Assembly (NCBI RefSeq): GCF_032854445.1
Contig: NC_088295.1
Span: forward strand, 38,429,385 to 38,493,384
Length of the DNA stretch: 64,000 nt
Direction of reading: 5' to 3'
Origin: Liolophura sinensis
Taxonomy: Eukaryota; Mollusca; Polyplacophora; Chitonida; Chitonidae
The position numbers and the translations under genes are program-made. This document shows, one piece after another, positions 23,594 to 35,530 of the stretch. How positions within the stretch are numbered: the stretch's first letter is position 1; the number at the start of each line of letters is the position of its first letter. The notes under the pieces were generated by a model. The model had not been told where the DNA came from, searched no databases, and saw only the letters and a program-made list of their open reading frames with translations.

Positions 23594-24384
23594 TCAACAG
23601 ATAAGCTGAATGTGTCAAACTTGGATACGGATTTTGTTCAGAGACAGAGATTTCTAAGAGTGGTCCAACAAACAAGAGACGATCTTCGGCTGCTGGTTAT
23701 TTCTGGTGAAGTCGCTACTTGTTACGTCGCTGTAGACAAGTTCTCTTCTAGTACAAGCACCACTTACAGACATATAACAAAAGTGACTTTAAACGATTAA
23801 TGTTCCTGGCTGAGTATCGAAGACCTCATCACTATTCTGTACACATAAATCTAGGTCATTTAAACACAGGGCTATTTTGGGCACAACGACGTCATACCTT
23901 TCAGCCACCCTGACTCGTGCAGTGGTTATATGCTGTCAGTAGACATATGGTTGTAGACTTGGCTTTATTGGCCGTAACCCGTTGGAACGTCCTGTTTGAT
24001 CAGTTAGGACGGGTAATCCGCACTGGTAATATAGTCAGGGGTTTACTATGTGTTCCCAAATCGACCGGTCCAATTTGGAGAGTTGTTGCTGACTCAGGTC
24101 AAGGCTACTGAACCTCCAACTGTACCACGGATCGAAACGAGCGATCGAACAACAGTTCACTTTGATGGTGGGAATCTTGTCTATTATCGGCGAAAAACAA
24201 AACTGATGTGTGCTGTATGGTGGACAGATTGCGAGGCCAAGTTTTATGCAGCCATCCATCAACCCAGAATGTCAACATCTTTAATTCCATGCCACGGGTT
24301 ACAGAATTCACGTTAACGTTTTGTTAAGGTGCAGCGTTAAGGTACAGAGTAGCACATGAGTTGGTGTCCTTTTTACATTACTGA

Positions 24385-24668
24385 GTGAGTGCTTAGGGTA
24401 TGACGACGAAGGAATCCTTAGAGTGAATGTAATGTACATCCTTGTTGCAGGAAGGAAGTGCTGCTTCACTGAGAAGGCAAGTAAGCCGGCCCGTCCGAGC
24501 CATTATACTGATACGGGTCAACCAGTCGTTGCGCTATTCCCTTCATGCTGACGCCAAGCGAGGAAAATTCCTCTTTTAAGGTCTTAGGTGTGACTGGACC
24601 CAGGACTGACCCTGGATCTACCGCTCCCGAAGCGGACGCTCTACTGTCTGCGCGTTCGGGGCCGGTGC
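24385..24668 (-). mobile_element. SINE family B, first copy, with 14-bp target duplication
   Basis: Flanked by a perfect direct repeat TTTTACATTACTGA (24371-24384 and 24669-24682); U1 near 16188 shows the empty site. On the minus strand the element begins with a tRNA-like head (AGAGCGTCCGCTTCGGGAGC) and runs through AGTATAATGGCTCGGACG and CAGTGAAGCAGCACTTCC. Target duplication of this length indicates target-primed reverse transcription by a LINE. Confidence 0.93.
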
Positions 24669-24759
24669 TTTTACATTACTGACTGGCTTTGGACTAGAAC
24701 GCCTCTGACATTTACTCGGTGTCGTTACGTTTCCAACGTACGACTGAAAAGCGATTTGA

Positions 24760-25096
24760 GTGAGTGCTTGGGGTTTAACGTCGGACTCAACAATTTTTCA
24801 TTCATATCCTTAGGAATCCTTAGGGTGCATGTGCGTGTAATGTGACTCCTTGTACCAGGACGGATTTCCACCGTTCTTTTATCTAGTGCTGCTTCACTGA
24901 GATGACTTATTGAAGGCAAGTAAACGCCCCGCCAGAGCCATTATACTGATACGGTCGTTGTCGTTGCACTATCCCCTTCATGCTGAAGGGGAACGCCAAG
25001 GAAGACTTTTAAAATCTTAGGTGTGACTCGATGAAGAATGGATCCTGGATCTATACTTCCGAAGCGGACGCTCTATCAACTGTGCTATCCGGGCCG
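24760..25096 (-). mobile_element. SINE family B, second copy, with 9-bp target duplication
   Basis: Flanked by GCGATTTGA on both sides (24751-24759 and 25097-25105). The minus strand starts with a tRNA-like head (GATAGCACAGTTGATAGAGC, A-box-like) and continues with the same body as the copy at 24385-24668, more completely. Two insertions of the same family within 100 bp, both minus, suggest a locally favoured target or chance. Confidence 0.93.
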
Positions 25097-26817
25097 GCGA
25101 TTTGAATGTTATCGACCAATGTATTTCCTAATACGGGTTATTTTTGTGAGCAGTTTTAATGGTGGATTTTATTTGGTGTGATCATAATCAGAGGCAAACG
25201 TGATAAAATTTTCTGTTGGTCATGACGTGTACATGTATGACCAAAATGTTGTATTGTAATATCAAACACCTTCAATTACAAGACAAATTGGCGAATACCG
25301 GAAGAAAAGCAAATGGTGCTTAAACTTTCTGTCGATAGCGTCTGTCGTTTAATCCAACCTGGAATAAGATTAAGAATCGCTGCTACATATTAATGTGCAT
25401 GCATCGCTTTTAAGTTCTTACCCAAATCAAGTACTAGTATCTAATCCAAACCAGCAAAAGGCATGACAACAATGTAGTTAAGAAACTAGAAATCAGTACG
25501 TTAAATCTTCCAAGGAGGTCCAAAGCCCCAGTGACAGAGTGGAGAGATCATTCGTAACATTGATACAGATAAACTGCTAAGTCGAAGGAGCAATCCCGAA
25601 ACAAATGTCGGCGGCAAACTGCGCTTACTGGCGACTTTTGGCATACAAGAACAACTGATGTACAAGTGAGCTTTAAAACGGATTCCTTTGCTACTTTCTA
25701 CCATTAGACAGAGCTTAAGATTTGTCCCCTTGAAGTTTGGACACTTTTGTGTTGAAAACGACATGATATTAAGTTAAGCCCTAGTACGTGTCGTCATGAG
25801 GCTTATGGCTATTTCCGGAACATAATCCAAAGAAATTACCTCCAGTCTTCATCGTCACTGGACTTGGCTGTCCACATACACTACTAAAATCAAAGATTAC
25901 TCACAAACACTACGCGGAGGACAGACAACTTCCATGTAGATTGTGTTCAGCGTTTAAGAGATGGCTGCTCTACTAGCCTGAAAGGTTAAGAGGTTTAAAT
26001 ATATTACAGCAAAAGAGGCTGGCTAAAGTAGATTTTACAAATGTATTTTGAATGGTTCGGTAAAATATAAGATAGATATTATGCCAACTTCAGGGTATTT
26101 ACCACGCCCTGTAACAAGCTATATCCATGCTTAAAAACGGTTCTGACAGCTTAATTAACATAACTGAAGGCTGCTGCTAGTCTTTGGATAATTTGATCAC
26201 GAGTTTGTGGCCATATTCTGCCGTTTGGTTTCTAGATGAAGGAAACCGGAATGCCTGGAGAATAGTTCTTCATAGCTGTGGTGGTGGTGGTGGAAGTGGA
26301 TGTTGGGGTGCTCAATAACCAGTCAAATTTCGATAGCCGTGTAACATGAAAATTGTGATAGCAAAAGTGATCTTACTCAGTGTCAAATCCATTGTGAACT
26401 TTAACAATCGTACAACTACTGCTGCCCGTATGCATTCTTCAACAAAACCAAAAAATATAAGACCAGTTTAAACCAGTGAGTATGTGAAAATTTTATAGAA
26501 TGTCATTTACTAATAAAAGTTATCTGGTAATTACCATTTAGAGGCAAATCCGAGAAAAATTTCTCCATTCAGGAAATTTAATGTGTTTAATATCACTGAT
26601 GCCATAAAGATCTTTCCGTTGGGCCTCCACAGATTTGACTTGATTTAGTTCAATACATTAACGACCAAGGGACCCACTTCAAGCACAAATAACAAAAAAT
26701 AAGAACCTGACACAGTGATTGAGGAAAATGAACATGAAACACAAATATAAACGATCACAGTGATTACAAGTTAAATGCTATCTTGAGTAATGTTAAATAA
26801 TCCAAAACAGGTATTGC

Positions 26818-27095
26818 AAGTATTATGGGAAATTTCCAGCTTCCCGATGGACTGATCACGACCCCATGCCAGGTTCTAAACAAGCTGACCTCTTGAGAAT
26901 TTTCTGACACATTCACCGCGTGAGGTGTCGTCTTCTGAAATTCCAAACAATTTGACCATGCTAGTTTCCTAGGCTGTATTCATCGGAAATACAGCACTCT
27001 GACAACTGAGCTATAAGGAAATTCCCACAAGCTACTTTCAGCATAAGTACCTAAAAGTGGTTCCTGTTACTACACCTACTCAAGTGGTACACATC
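26818..27095 (-). repeat. Composite repeat: tRNA-like head plus ~27-bp monomers (U2 end)
   Basis: On the minus strand a tRNA-like start (TATAGCTCAGTTGTCAGAGT) lies upstream of several degenerate ~27-bp monomers with cores such as GACCCCATGC and AATTTTCTGACA in plus orientation. Equivalents occur at the ends of U3 (35325-35510) and U5 (49560-49800), inverted at 51322-51545, and as long monomer runs at 60785-61570. It might be a composite SINE-like element; ends and target duplications are not resolved. The head has a good A box but a poor B box. Confidence 0.55.
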
Positions 27096-27257
27096 TTTAC
27101 ATAGAAATGGTTATATATTGTCCCAGTCTTTAACGTTATCCGGGCTGATCCATTACACATTGTAACAGGATGCACATGCGCTAGTCAGTAGGTATGTTTG
27201 GTCAAGCGTCGGCACAAAGAGGCAAATCCCTTTATATGCTGCTAGACAATGCTGTAA

Positions 27258-27443
27258 TTGCAATTGCCGGATGCAAGGCTGTTCACTCAGTGGGTTTTTA
27301 ACAATGCAAATATGGCAGATAGATGGAAAACTGGTTCATCAAAAGATTCTTCGTTTGTTCGCTGGGCAGTAGTACCACTCCTGAATAGATTGTACTTATT
27401 TTCATGGTACGACAATCGATATAAAGACCAAGGCTGGAGATAA
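27258..27443 (+). pseudogene. Recurring unit-start frame, U3 copy
   Basis: Sixty-one-codon counterpart of the frame at 17647-17835, differing by one in-frame codon deletion after Leu-Tyr and several substitutions, with the same stop region. No ATG start. See the U2 entry for interpretation. Confidence 0.25.
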
Positions 27444-27683
27444 TACGTCTTTTAGACGTCTCGTTGTCGTCTCTTGATAGTTTTTTTTTTCTCGAACCTT
27501 TATATTTCGTGGTTAGTATGATATATTGCAATTATCATAAGCACTGAGATCTTGATTGTGACATTAGCCTGCCTTTCGTTTACCCTCCTTGTCCACGGTT
27601 CGTGGCCGCGTTTACATTAGACAGTCTCGCCCTGTTAGCTTAACCCCTACTGTGCTCCCCAGGGGATTCTGTACAGGTCTCAG

Positions 27684-27809
27684 ATGGAGCCAGCAAATTA
27701 CGAGGAATGTCAGCTGAACATAACGACTGATGGAATTTGTTACAAGTCTCCTCCAAAGTGTAAACTTGACAGCGTGCGCATTTTCCGACGCAATCCCGTT
27801 GTCCAATAG
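27684..27809 (+). CDS. Candidate 41-codon cysteine-containing small ORF, U3 copy
   Basis: Same start, stop and length as 18056-18181. Cys 9, 19 and 26 are kept; the fourth Cys is Arg. Changes include Met14 to Thr and Asn16 to Asp. Preceded by the same open upstream codons with an in-frame Tyr-Cys. Coding status unproven. Confidence 0.22.
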   Translation: MEPANYEECQLNITTDGICYKSPPKCKLDSVRIFRRNPVVQ

Positions 27810-28518
27810 ATAACCATTTTGTTAGTGTCAGCCCGTGTTGAACACCCCTGATTGAGTGTTTACACAAGTTGCCGTTACTTGTTATAGCGGATCATTAGAC
27901 GCTTACGTCTAGCGGTTTTGTGTACGGTGCTCAAACGCAATTTTCGTTGGACGTCGAATTTACAGACGCATTGTTTGGGGGTTTTAGTTACGAGGAAGTT
28001 TTTCTCTTAGATCTGACAGAAAAGCTGTAATAGATTGGTGCAAGTAGCGCTGGTTTTGCGTAGGCGCATTTTAATACAGTCTGAACAGTGACAATCTGAA
28101 GAAAACCAATTCTCGACAAAACAATAGACTTTTGTTCGAGTTATAATAAACAATGAAGCTTTGATTAACAGTCTTGGCTCTAAGTTGCGGTTAAGGTAAT
28201 TTTTATTACCAGACCACTAACTCAAACAGAGCAGAACAAAAAACTGAAAAGAGAACTTGACATCTCGTCGATGAAATCTCACATCGCATTATTACTAAGA
28301 CATACTCTTGTTACGTGGGTTTTTTTTCCCTAGAATTTCATTTAACACAGAATCATTATTATTGGCCTATTACGTACACATTTATACACCCTTAATACAT
28401 GGTGTACTTCTGTATTATAACAGACACAGTTACATGATAGACAGAATCTTTAAACGGCATTCTCAACCAAATTGCAGTGATAATTAATTTAAAGGAAATT
28501 GTCTTTACTAGTATTTTT

Positions 28519-28755
28519 ATTTGATCGGTGTTTATATACATATATACATGTTATATGTATATGTATATGTTACCTATTTAGGACGGCATCCAGCTTTATA
28601 GTGGAAGAGCCCGGGGGGAAGAGTCCATCGGCAGGTTGCTTGCAGATCGTCTCACGTACGACAGGAAAGGAAGTCAGCATGAACTGGACTTAAACTCACA
28701 TCAACTGCACTGCTGAGAGGCTCCGCGCTTGCACAATGATCACCCTGTCACAGGG
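28519..28755 (-). mobile_element. SINE family A at the site shared with U1
   Basis: Equivalent to 11821-12018 by flanking sequence on both sides (for example TCAACCAAATTGCAGTGATA before it). It carries a TATA/TATG-type microsatellite expansion near 28537-28571 in the tail region, absent from the U1 copy, and a longer altered head. Confidence 0.82.
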
Positions 28756-29640
28756 GCTCCAGTCATTAGTGGTGAGTTACATATATTTTATGATATTAGT
28801 CCCCGACAGATAAACTTTTACACCTCGTTTATCGGTCCGTTACGAAATCAGTTTTCCAGACTGCATTTTGTTTTGATTTACTGATTAATTTCGAATTTCG
28901 GACCCCCCTTCTTCTGCGAATACCACATTCAATAAAACTGGAAACGACAAAAATAATTATCGTTTTCCATAATTATTGAACACGTATATGGAAATAAAGT
29001 CTTTCCGTCATTGAACTGCGAAAAAGTCTCCCTTCATCACTGCATATTTTTGCATTCCTGGGTAAAACACCTGTATCATAAAGCACCTTTGAAAAGGAGA
29101 TTGTTTCGGTTATAAAAATACATTCGCCTTTTATAACAACATTCGTCTCGACCATGCTAAATTTCTGTCAAAAAAATCCAATGTAGATCCTGTCATTATT
29201 GTGTTTCGCAGACCTATACAGATGATGTGGTGCGCATCGTCAATAATTACTTTCGTTAATACTTTCGTTGATGGGCCGCCGTCAGTTACAATTGTTCAAC
29301 CCATACATCAGCCCGGGTATTTCCGTACGTTCCATGTAATACTGATAATCCACGTCTGTTTTTGGTACAGGATAAGGCGAAGAAATGGTGCGTTTATATC
29401 TCAGTAGAGGCCAAACGAAGAATTATTACTGCCATCTATCGTTAAAGCCTTGCTAAATGGCAGTGAAAATTTCATTTTTACTTTTTCGATGTTTCGAAGT
29501 TATTGCCATTTGAAGTCTACCTTGGCCTACGTAAGCTGTGTTTCAACATTTATAGAAAGCTAAACATTCAAAGTAGCGTTTAAGTAGCGGGCTATTTGAT
29601 AGAGCAATAGATAAAAAGTGCTGGGTTAACCCACACAAAG

Positions 29641-29937
29641 GCTTAGAGTTAAATCTTATATTAACCCTTCTTACAGCAGGGAAGAACTGAACAGAGAATA
29701 TGAGATAAACTTTCTTTGCTCCTTAGCACAGTTGCGAAGTTGTATACTTTTATATTTCTTCCGGAGGGACCCCTTAAAATGCTCAAAACAAAACTTTTTA
29801 CCTGTTCTCAGAGGCTTAGAGTTATATCTTATATCAACCCTTCTTACAGAAGGGAAGAACTGAACAGAGAATATGAGATAAACTTTCTTTGCTCCTCAGT
29901 ACAGTTGCGAAGTTGTATACTTTTATATTTCTGCCAG
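29641..29937. repeat. 173-bp local tandem duplication in U3
   Basis: The block from GCTTAGAGTTA through TTGTATACTTTTATATTTCT at 29641-29761 recurs at 29814-29937 with few changes. Other units have one copy of this landmark. Confidence 0.9.
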
Positions 29938-32900
29938 AAAACTTTTTACCTATACTACAATCAGTCACTAATAACATCTTGCGTCAGAACTGGCTCAGTG
30001 AGACATTTAGAAATTAGAAGAAGGCATATGGTGCCTGTACCTGCATGATATATGTCGCATTTCTGAACCAAATTTTATGAAATGCATTAAACATAATCGA
30101 GTTTCTTTAATATGGAAATGCTTTGTAACATACTTATAATCTCAGATTGTTACAAAACAGTCACCCCATTCTATTTTTTCTTGGCATTCTTTATTTCCCT
30201 ATCGCTCTGTTTTCTAAAGAAACACATCAGTCGATCCAAAGACTAGGCTAATGTAATGGGTATCGTTTAGACAAACAATCTATACCGTCTGAAGCGTGAG
30301 CGGATGTAAGGTAATAAATTTAGCACTTGGGAATTATTCGGAGAAGGCTTCTATTAGATTAAAATGAATCGTGCTTTTGACAGTCTCAGGCCCTTTATTT
30401 AATCTTTTGGTCACGGTTTAGAATTTCCTATTGACCTATTATTGTCTTTCAGCTAAAGCGGCACGCTGCCTTTGGCATTGTGCTTCCAAGATAGGCCACT
30501 GAGTTCCCTTTATTTGCTGATATCAACAGATTCACTTTCAACAGCGAGGATCCTTTAATATCTGTATTGTAAAGGTTTTAATTTTCTGTAGACAATGTCA
30601 TAATTTGTACGGATCTGCCGCAGTGACTGAAAAACATATTTTCTTTCGGCCATTGTAACAAGAGGGGTATGTAAACCATAAACCATTCTCCCAACTAACC
30701 TTCTCGGATGTCGAAAAACACGTACACTTCTGACTAAGCAATAAGTCTGAAATAGATAAGACGTCCACGAGTCGTTCCAGGATTGGCTGAATAGGTGCAA
30801 GACATTTGAGAGTAATGGAGTCAAACTAAATTGGACGGTGGGATAGAAAACATTTATTGTCCTTCAGACGAGACACGATGTAGTTTTTAAAACTGTCAAT
30901 GTCCTGGTAATTAGATGAGATAAAATTCTTCTTCAGCGAACTGAAAGTCCACAAATGTGTCCGAGGATAGAAAACCTTTATTCCAGGGCAGACAAGACAG
31001 ATTATGTTTCAGGATCTCCCAGTGTTGAGCAATTCAATTAAAAGAGTCGTGTTCCTATTGAGAAATTCTGTCTGCCCATTCCCAGTGTGCTAAATCAGGT
31101 TAACTGAGTTAAATGTGTTTTACAGTAAAAATTTTTAGGAACATAACAAATTTCCTTCCCATTGTGAAGGAGTGAAAGGCTTTTAGATACAGTCCAATAA
31201 ACAGGTACACCACGTAAAAATTGCAAACAGCAAATCTATAATTTAAATGGTACAGCATGCTGTTAGTCTATTTAAAGAAAACCACAGGAGATCTAATAAA
31301 ACGAAACCTGACTGGTGCAGTTTTCTCGTTCGACGATTTGTCATCCTGTAATGATTGAGGATTGCTGCTCATTAATTATCGTTTTAACTCATAAATGAAC
31401 TTAGAACGATAATTTTCATTTTCGTCTTGAAGGTTTAAGATAATTCTTAGTAATAAAATAAAAATACATAAGATGAATCACAAGTTTTCAAAGTTAAAAA
31501 TAAAGAAAATACTAAGCTAACATGACGTATATTTTTGGAAAACTAGTATATAAATAAGCATTTAAAATGTTTGCCTTTTCTGACATTTTTGGAACATATT
31601 TTTCTCAACTGTTGGAACAGTACTAAAAAAATAAATTGGGCTATGTTTCTAGACATTGTTTAATGGTCTCTCATTTGACACACACTCTGCTTTAGTCTTT
31701 CCATTCCTTTTACGGCTACATTGTAAGGCTGAATTACAATGACAAAGACAACGTAATGTCCAAAACTGGTAAAATTTGTGAAAATCTTTTGGGATAAGCG
31801 TGTTAAAATTGTAGACACTCTCAGTAATTCCACATCAGGTTTCTGGTTATCTTATCGTTATCCGGCTGTAATTGGTTATTCGTCGCACCTCGGTCTTCCC
31901 AGCTTGCTGCGTTAAATCTACACTGATACAAATCACTCCACGTTCGTATGTAAATGAACTTACATCTGGTAAGAACTGCTTCGTGATTTAGGCCTGAACG
32001 ACAATCTGTTTATGAAGCAAAAATCCTCCTTGTCAACTGATTTCGACAAAAGGGCAGATACAACAAAATCAACAGTACTGGATTGAAACTCCCACTGCCA
32101 TTTTTAGATTTTATTCAAGAAGACATCAACCACTTCTTTCTAGGGCATCGCCCTTGGTCATCGGGCAGTGATGACCTTCCACCCGCGCGGTACGCCTACT
32201 TCCCTACTGTGCTACTATTTAGGTCGATATAACATCAATCACTGGAGTGGTCAGTTACCCACAGTCAGGTTGACCGGAGCACATCGGCACATGATTTCCA
32301 TACACAAACTTTAGCGAGAATAAAAGATTCACACAGAAACCAAGGGAACACGCGCCTCCAGTAAGACACTGGTTTGTGGGAATGTCGATGAAACAAAGTT
32401 GCACATGAGACGTGGTATGAATACAAAGGCCTGCAGTCGTGCAGTGCCATACATATCACTCTATACTGTAACTTAAATATAAGTTCATAATCGCTCAATC
32501 TTAACACATTGAGTCTCACTGGATGACATTGGAATGGTTAACTGCTTTGAAATCATACAATTCAATTTTTCTCTCCAGCACAATACGCAGTTTATGATTT
32601 GGTGTATTTTTCTTCTCAAAAAATACCGAATCCACATCACCACCATCTGTGTGACGCTAGTCTTATGTTAATTAGTCTCTTCACCAACGTAAATAACTGT
32701 TACGCAAACTTGGCGCTCTACACGTTCATGTTTACGTACACGTGCAGCGGAATTGAGTCGACCCCGATAAATATCACTGCCATTCATAAGATATCCGTAA
32801 GACGCCTGCTTTTCCTCATAGCCAGTTTTGACTTAATCAAACTTTTAAGTAGACTGAAGAGTTTATGTTTGACGTAAAGGAAATTAGGACAAATGTCATC

Positions 32901-35530
32901 TTCTACCACCAAAAAGTAAGACCTGTGATGGTGTTTTGATTTTAGTCTTAAATCAGAAGTCTTGGCGGAATCAGCCCCTGAACTGGGTACATTTTATGAA
33001 GCAACTCCAAACTTAAATCAAGAATTGCACGTGCTTTAAAAACAAAACTGGATACAGGAAAGATCTCAAATTATTGCTTTGTACATTGTTTTACAGTGAA
33101 GAATCACAGTAAACATTTTAAACTTCCTACAGCAAAAGAGTTTAATGGAAGCTGTTGTTTCTTTTATTTTAAATTCAAAACATACAAGTATTTATGTACA
33201 TTTACTGTTTACAGCTTGATGTTCTCCATTTATGCTGACGTGTAATTCTTCTGAGGTTAAAGCGCTGTTCATGTTTGGCTGACTTAACCCTGACTTGGCT
33301 GCCAGTAATCTCACTTTACCATGCTGGTCACACGTAGCTCTCAGTAAGACAGGCTCTTTTCTTTTCCACCATGTCTGCGTTCCTTATGTATGCGGACAAG
33401 CTGTTCCGAAAGCCTCGGGCCTACACCGTATTTTGGCGCTGACTTTATTTACGATTTATCAACTTGAGGTACATATCAGGATTTTTTATGGCATGCACCT
33501 TTTCTTTTTCAGTGGTATTTGTTTGATATTTAAATTTTCCTCTCCTTTAAGGTGACCAAAATCCCCACATTCTGACCACAGATTACTCATGTGTTAACAC
33601 GTACGCGTGTTGGGGCAAAACTGGATGCAAGCTTGGTGTGAAGAAACCCCTCTATAAACATTCAACAGACAAGCTGAATGTGTCAAACTTGGATACGGTT
33701 TTTGTTCAGAGACAGAGATTTCTAAGGTTAGCCCAACAAACAAGAGACGATATTTGGCTGTCGGCTATTTCTTGGTTAAGTCACAACTTATTACTTCACC
33801 GTAGGCAAGTTGTTTTCTGTACCATCACTACTGACAGACATATACCAAAGTGACTTTAAATGATTAATGTTCTTGGCTGAGTAACGAGGTTATTTAAACG
33901 CAGGGCTATGTTGGGCACAACGACGTCATACCTCTCAGCCACCCTGTCTCGTGCAGTGGTAACGTGCTATCAGTAGATATGTGGTTGTAGGCTTCACTTT
34001 GTTGGCCGTAACCCGTTGGGACGTCATGTTTGATCAGTTAGGATGGAAAATCCGCTCTGGTCATGTAGCCAGGGGTTGACTATGTGTTTCCAAACCAGCC
34101 GGTCAAGCTTCAGCCAGCTGAAACCACCGTGCTCTTGACTAAATCACGTAGAATATCCACTCCCTAACCGCTGTAGGAGTTGTTGCTCTCTCGGGTCAAG
34201 ACTGAATGTCCCACTGCACCACGGATCGAAACGAGCGGCCGAACAACAGTGCTTTTCGATGCTGGGAATCTTGTCGGTTGAAAAACCAAACTGATGTGCA
34301 CTGTATGGTGGACAGATTGCTAAACCAAGTGGTAAACATCCATCCATCAACCCAGTGTGTCAACATCTTTAACTCCATGCCACAGGTTACAGGATTCAGT
34401 AATCCAGAATGATAACATTAACGTTTTGTTCTGTCGTCAAGATACAGTCTAGTACATGAGTTCTCCTTTTCACATTACTGAATACGCGTCAAGGGATAGC
34501 CTTTGAACTTGTATGCTTCTTTGACATTTATTTTAAGATGTTAAGTTATAATTTACAAGTTGTACTTTACGCCATCAGCTAAACATATTTAATTTTTGAT
34601 GATCATCTTCACAAACTGTTTTAACATCGTACTTAATACTGCTTTACGGTGGGCAGAATTGTGGTGAAAGAAAACCAGGCAGAGACCGGGAGAAACACAC
34701 GAATATTTGCAGATTGCTGAAGACATTCCCACGTACAAATGAGCAGCGATTTGAGAGTAATCGACCAATGTATTTCCTAATAAGGTCTTGTTGTGTGCAG
34801 TCCAACTGTTGGTTTGGTATGGTCAGTTGCGCCAAGTAAATGGTGTTCCAACTTACTTCCAAATGGTGTAATAACGCCTGTCATTTAATCCAACCTGGTA
34901 TAAGATCAAGAGTGGCTGTCACACACCAATGTTCATGTATCGGTTTTAAGTTCTTTTTCACCTAAACCAAGTATCTGATAAACATCAGCAGGTAGGTTCA
35001 AAGCCTCGCTGACAGCGTGGGGAGATAATTCATCACACTGATAGAGATTAACTGCTAAGCCGAAGGAGCAATCCTGAAACCAACGTCAACGGACAGGCTT
35101 TGCTAGCTGACGCCTCTTGGCCTTCAAGACGAATTGATGTACAAGTGAGGTTCAAAATGAATTCCTGTGGTACTTTTTCTCATTAGTTCTAGCTCAAGAT
35201 CGGTGGCGTTGAAGTTGGATATCTTTGTGTTGAAGACGACTTGAAATTCAGTTAAGCCCTAGCATGCGTCGTGGTAAGGTCAAAACGAATTCTTATACAA
35301 ATAAGTACAGTTTCTAAATAAGTTGACCACATGAGAATTTTCTGAAACACTGACCCCGTGATGATTTCCTATGAGTTATGAGTTTTTCCTAGCATTTATT
35401 CATCGGAAATACAACTCTGACAACTAAACTATAGAGAAATTCCCACCGTCTACTTCTAGCATAAGTACAGAAAAGCGACTCCTGTTGCTACACCTGCTCA
35501 AGTGGGTTTTACTGATCAAGTTCGATTTTC

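Larger units (their letters stand above)
17581..27185. repeat. Array unit U2 (about 9.6 kb, long form)
   Basis: The most complete unit: start block, the 41-codon-frame block (about 17993-18540), landmark blocks, the 3-kb segment missing in U1 (20360-23388) and the unit end. Two SINE family B insertions at 24385-25096 are unique to it. Closest relative is U3. Confidence 0.88.
27186..35530. repeat. Array unit U3 (about 8.3 kb, long form)
   Basis: Carries the unit start, the 41-codon-frame block and the 3-kb segment, closely matching U2 (20385-23700 against 30648-33720 looks about 95% identical or better). It contains the shared SINE at 28519 and a local duplication at 29641-29937. It ends in the composite repeat, and U4 then begins without the unit-start block. 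Confidence 0.85.

Noticed and set aside
23438-23800. 120-codon plus-strand frame in U2
   Set aside because: Overlaps the 134-codon minus frame, and the counterparts in U1, U4 and U5 hit stops or shifts within about 25 codons; only U3 keeps a good part.
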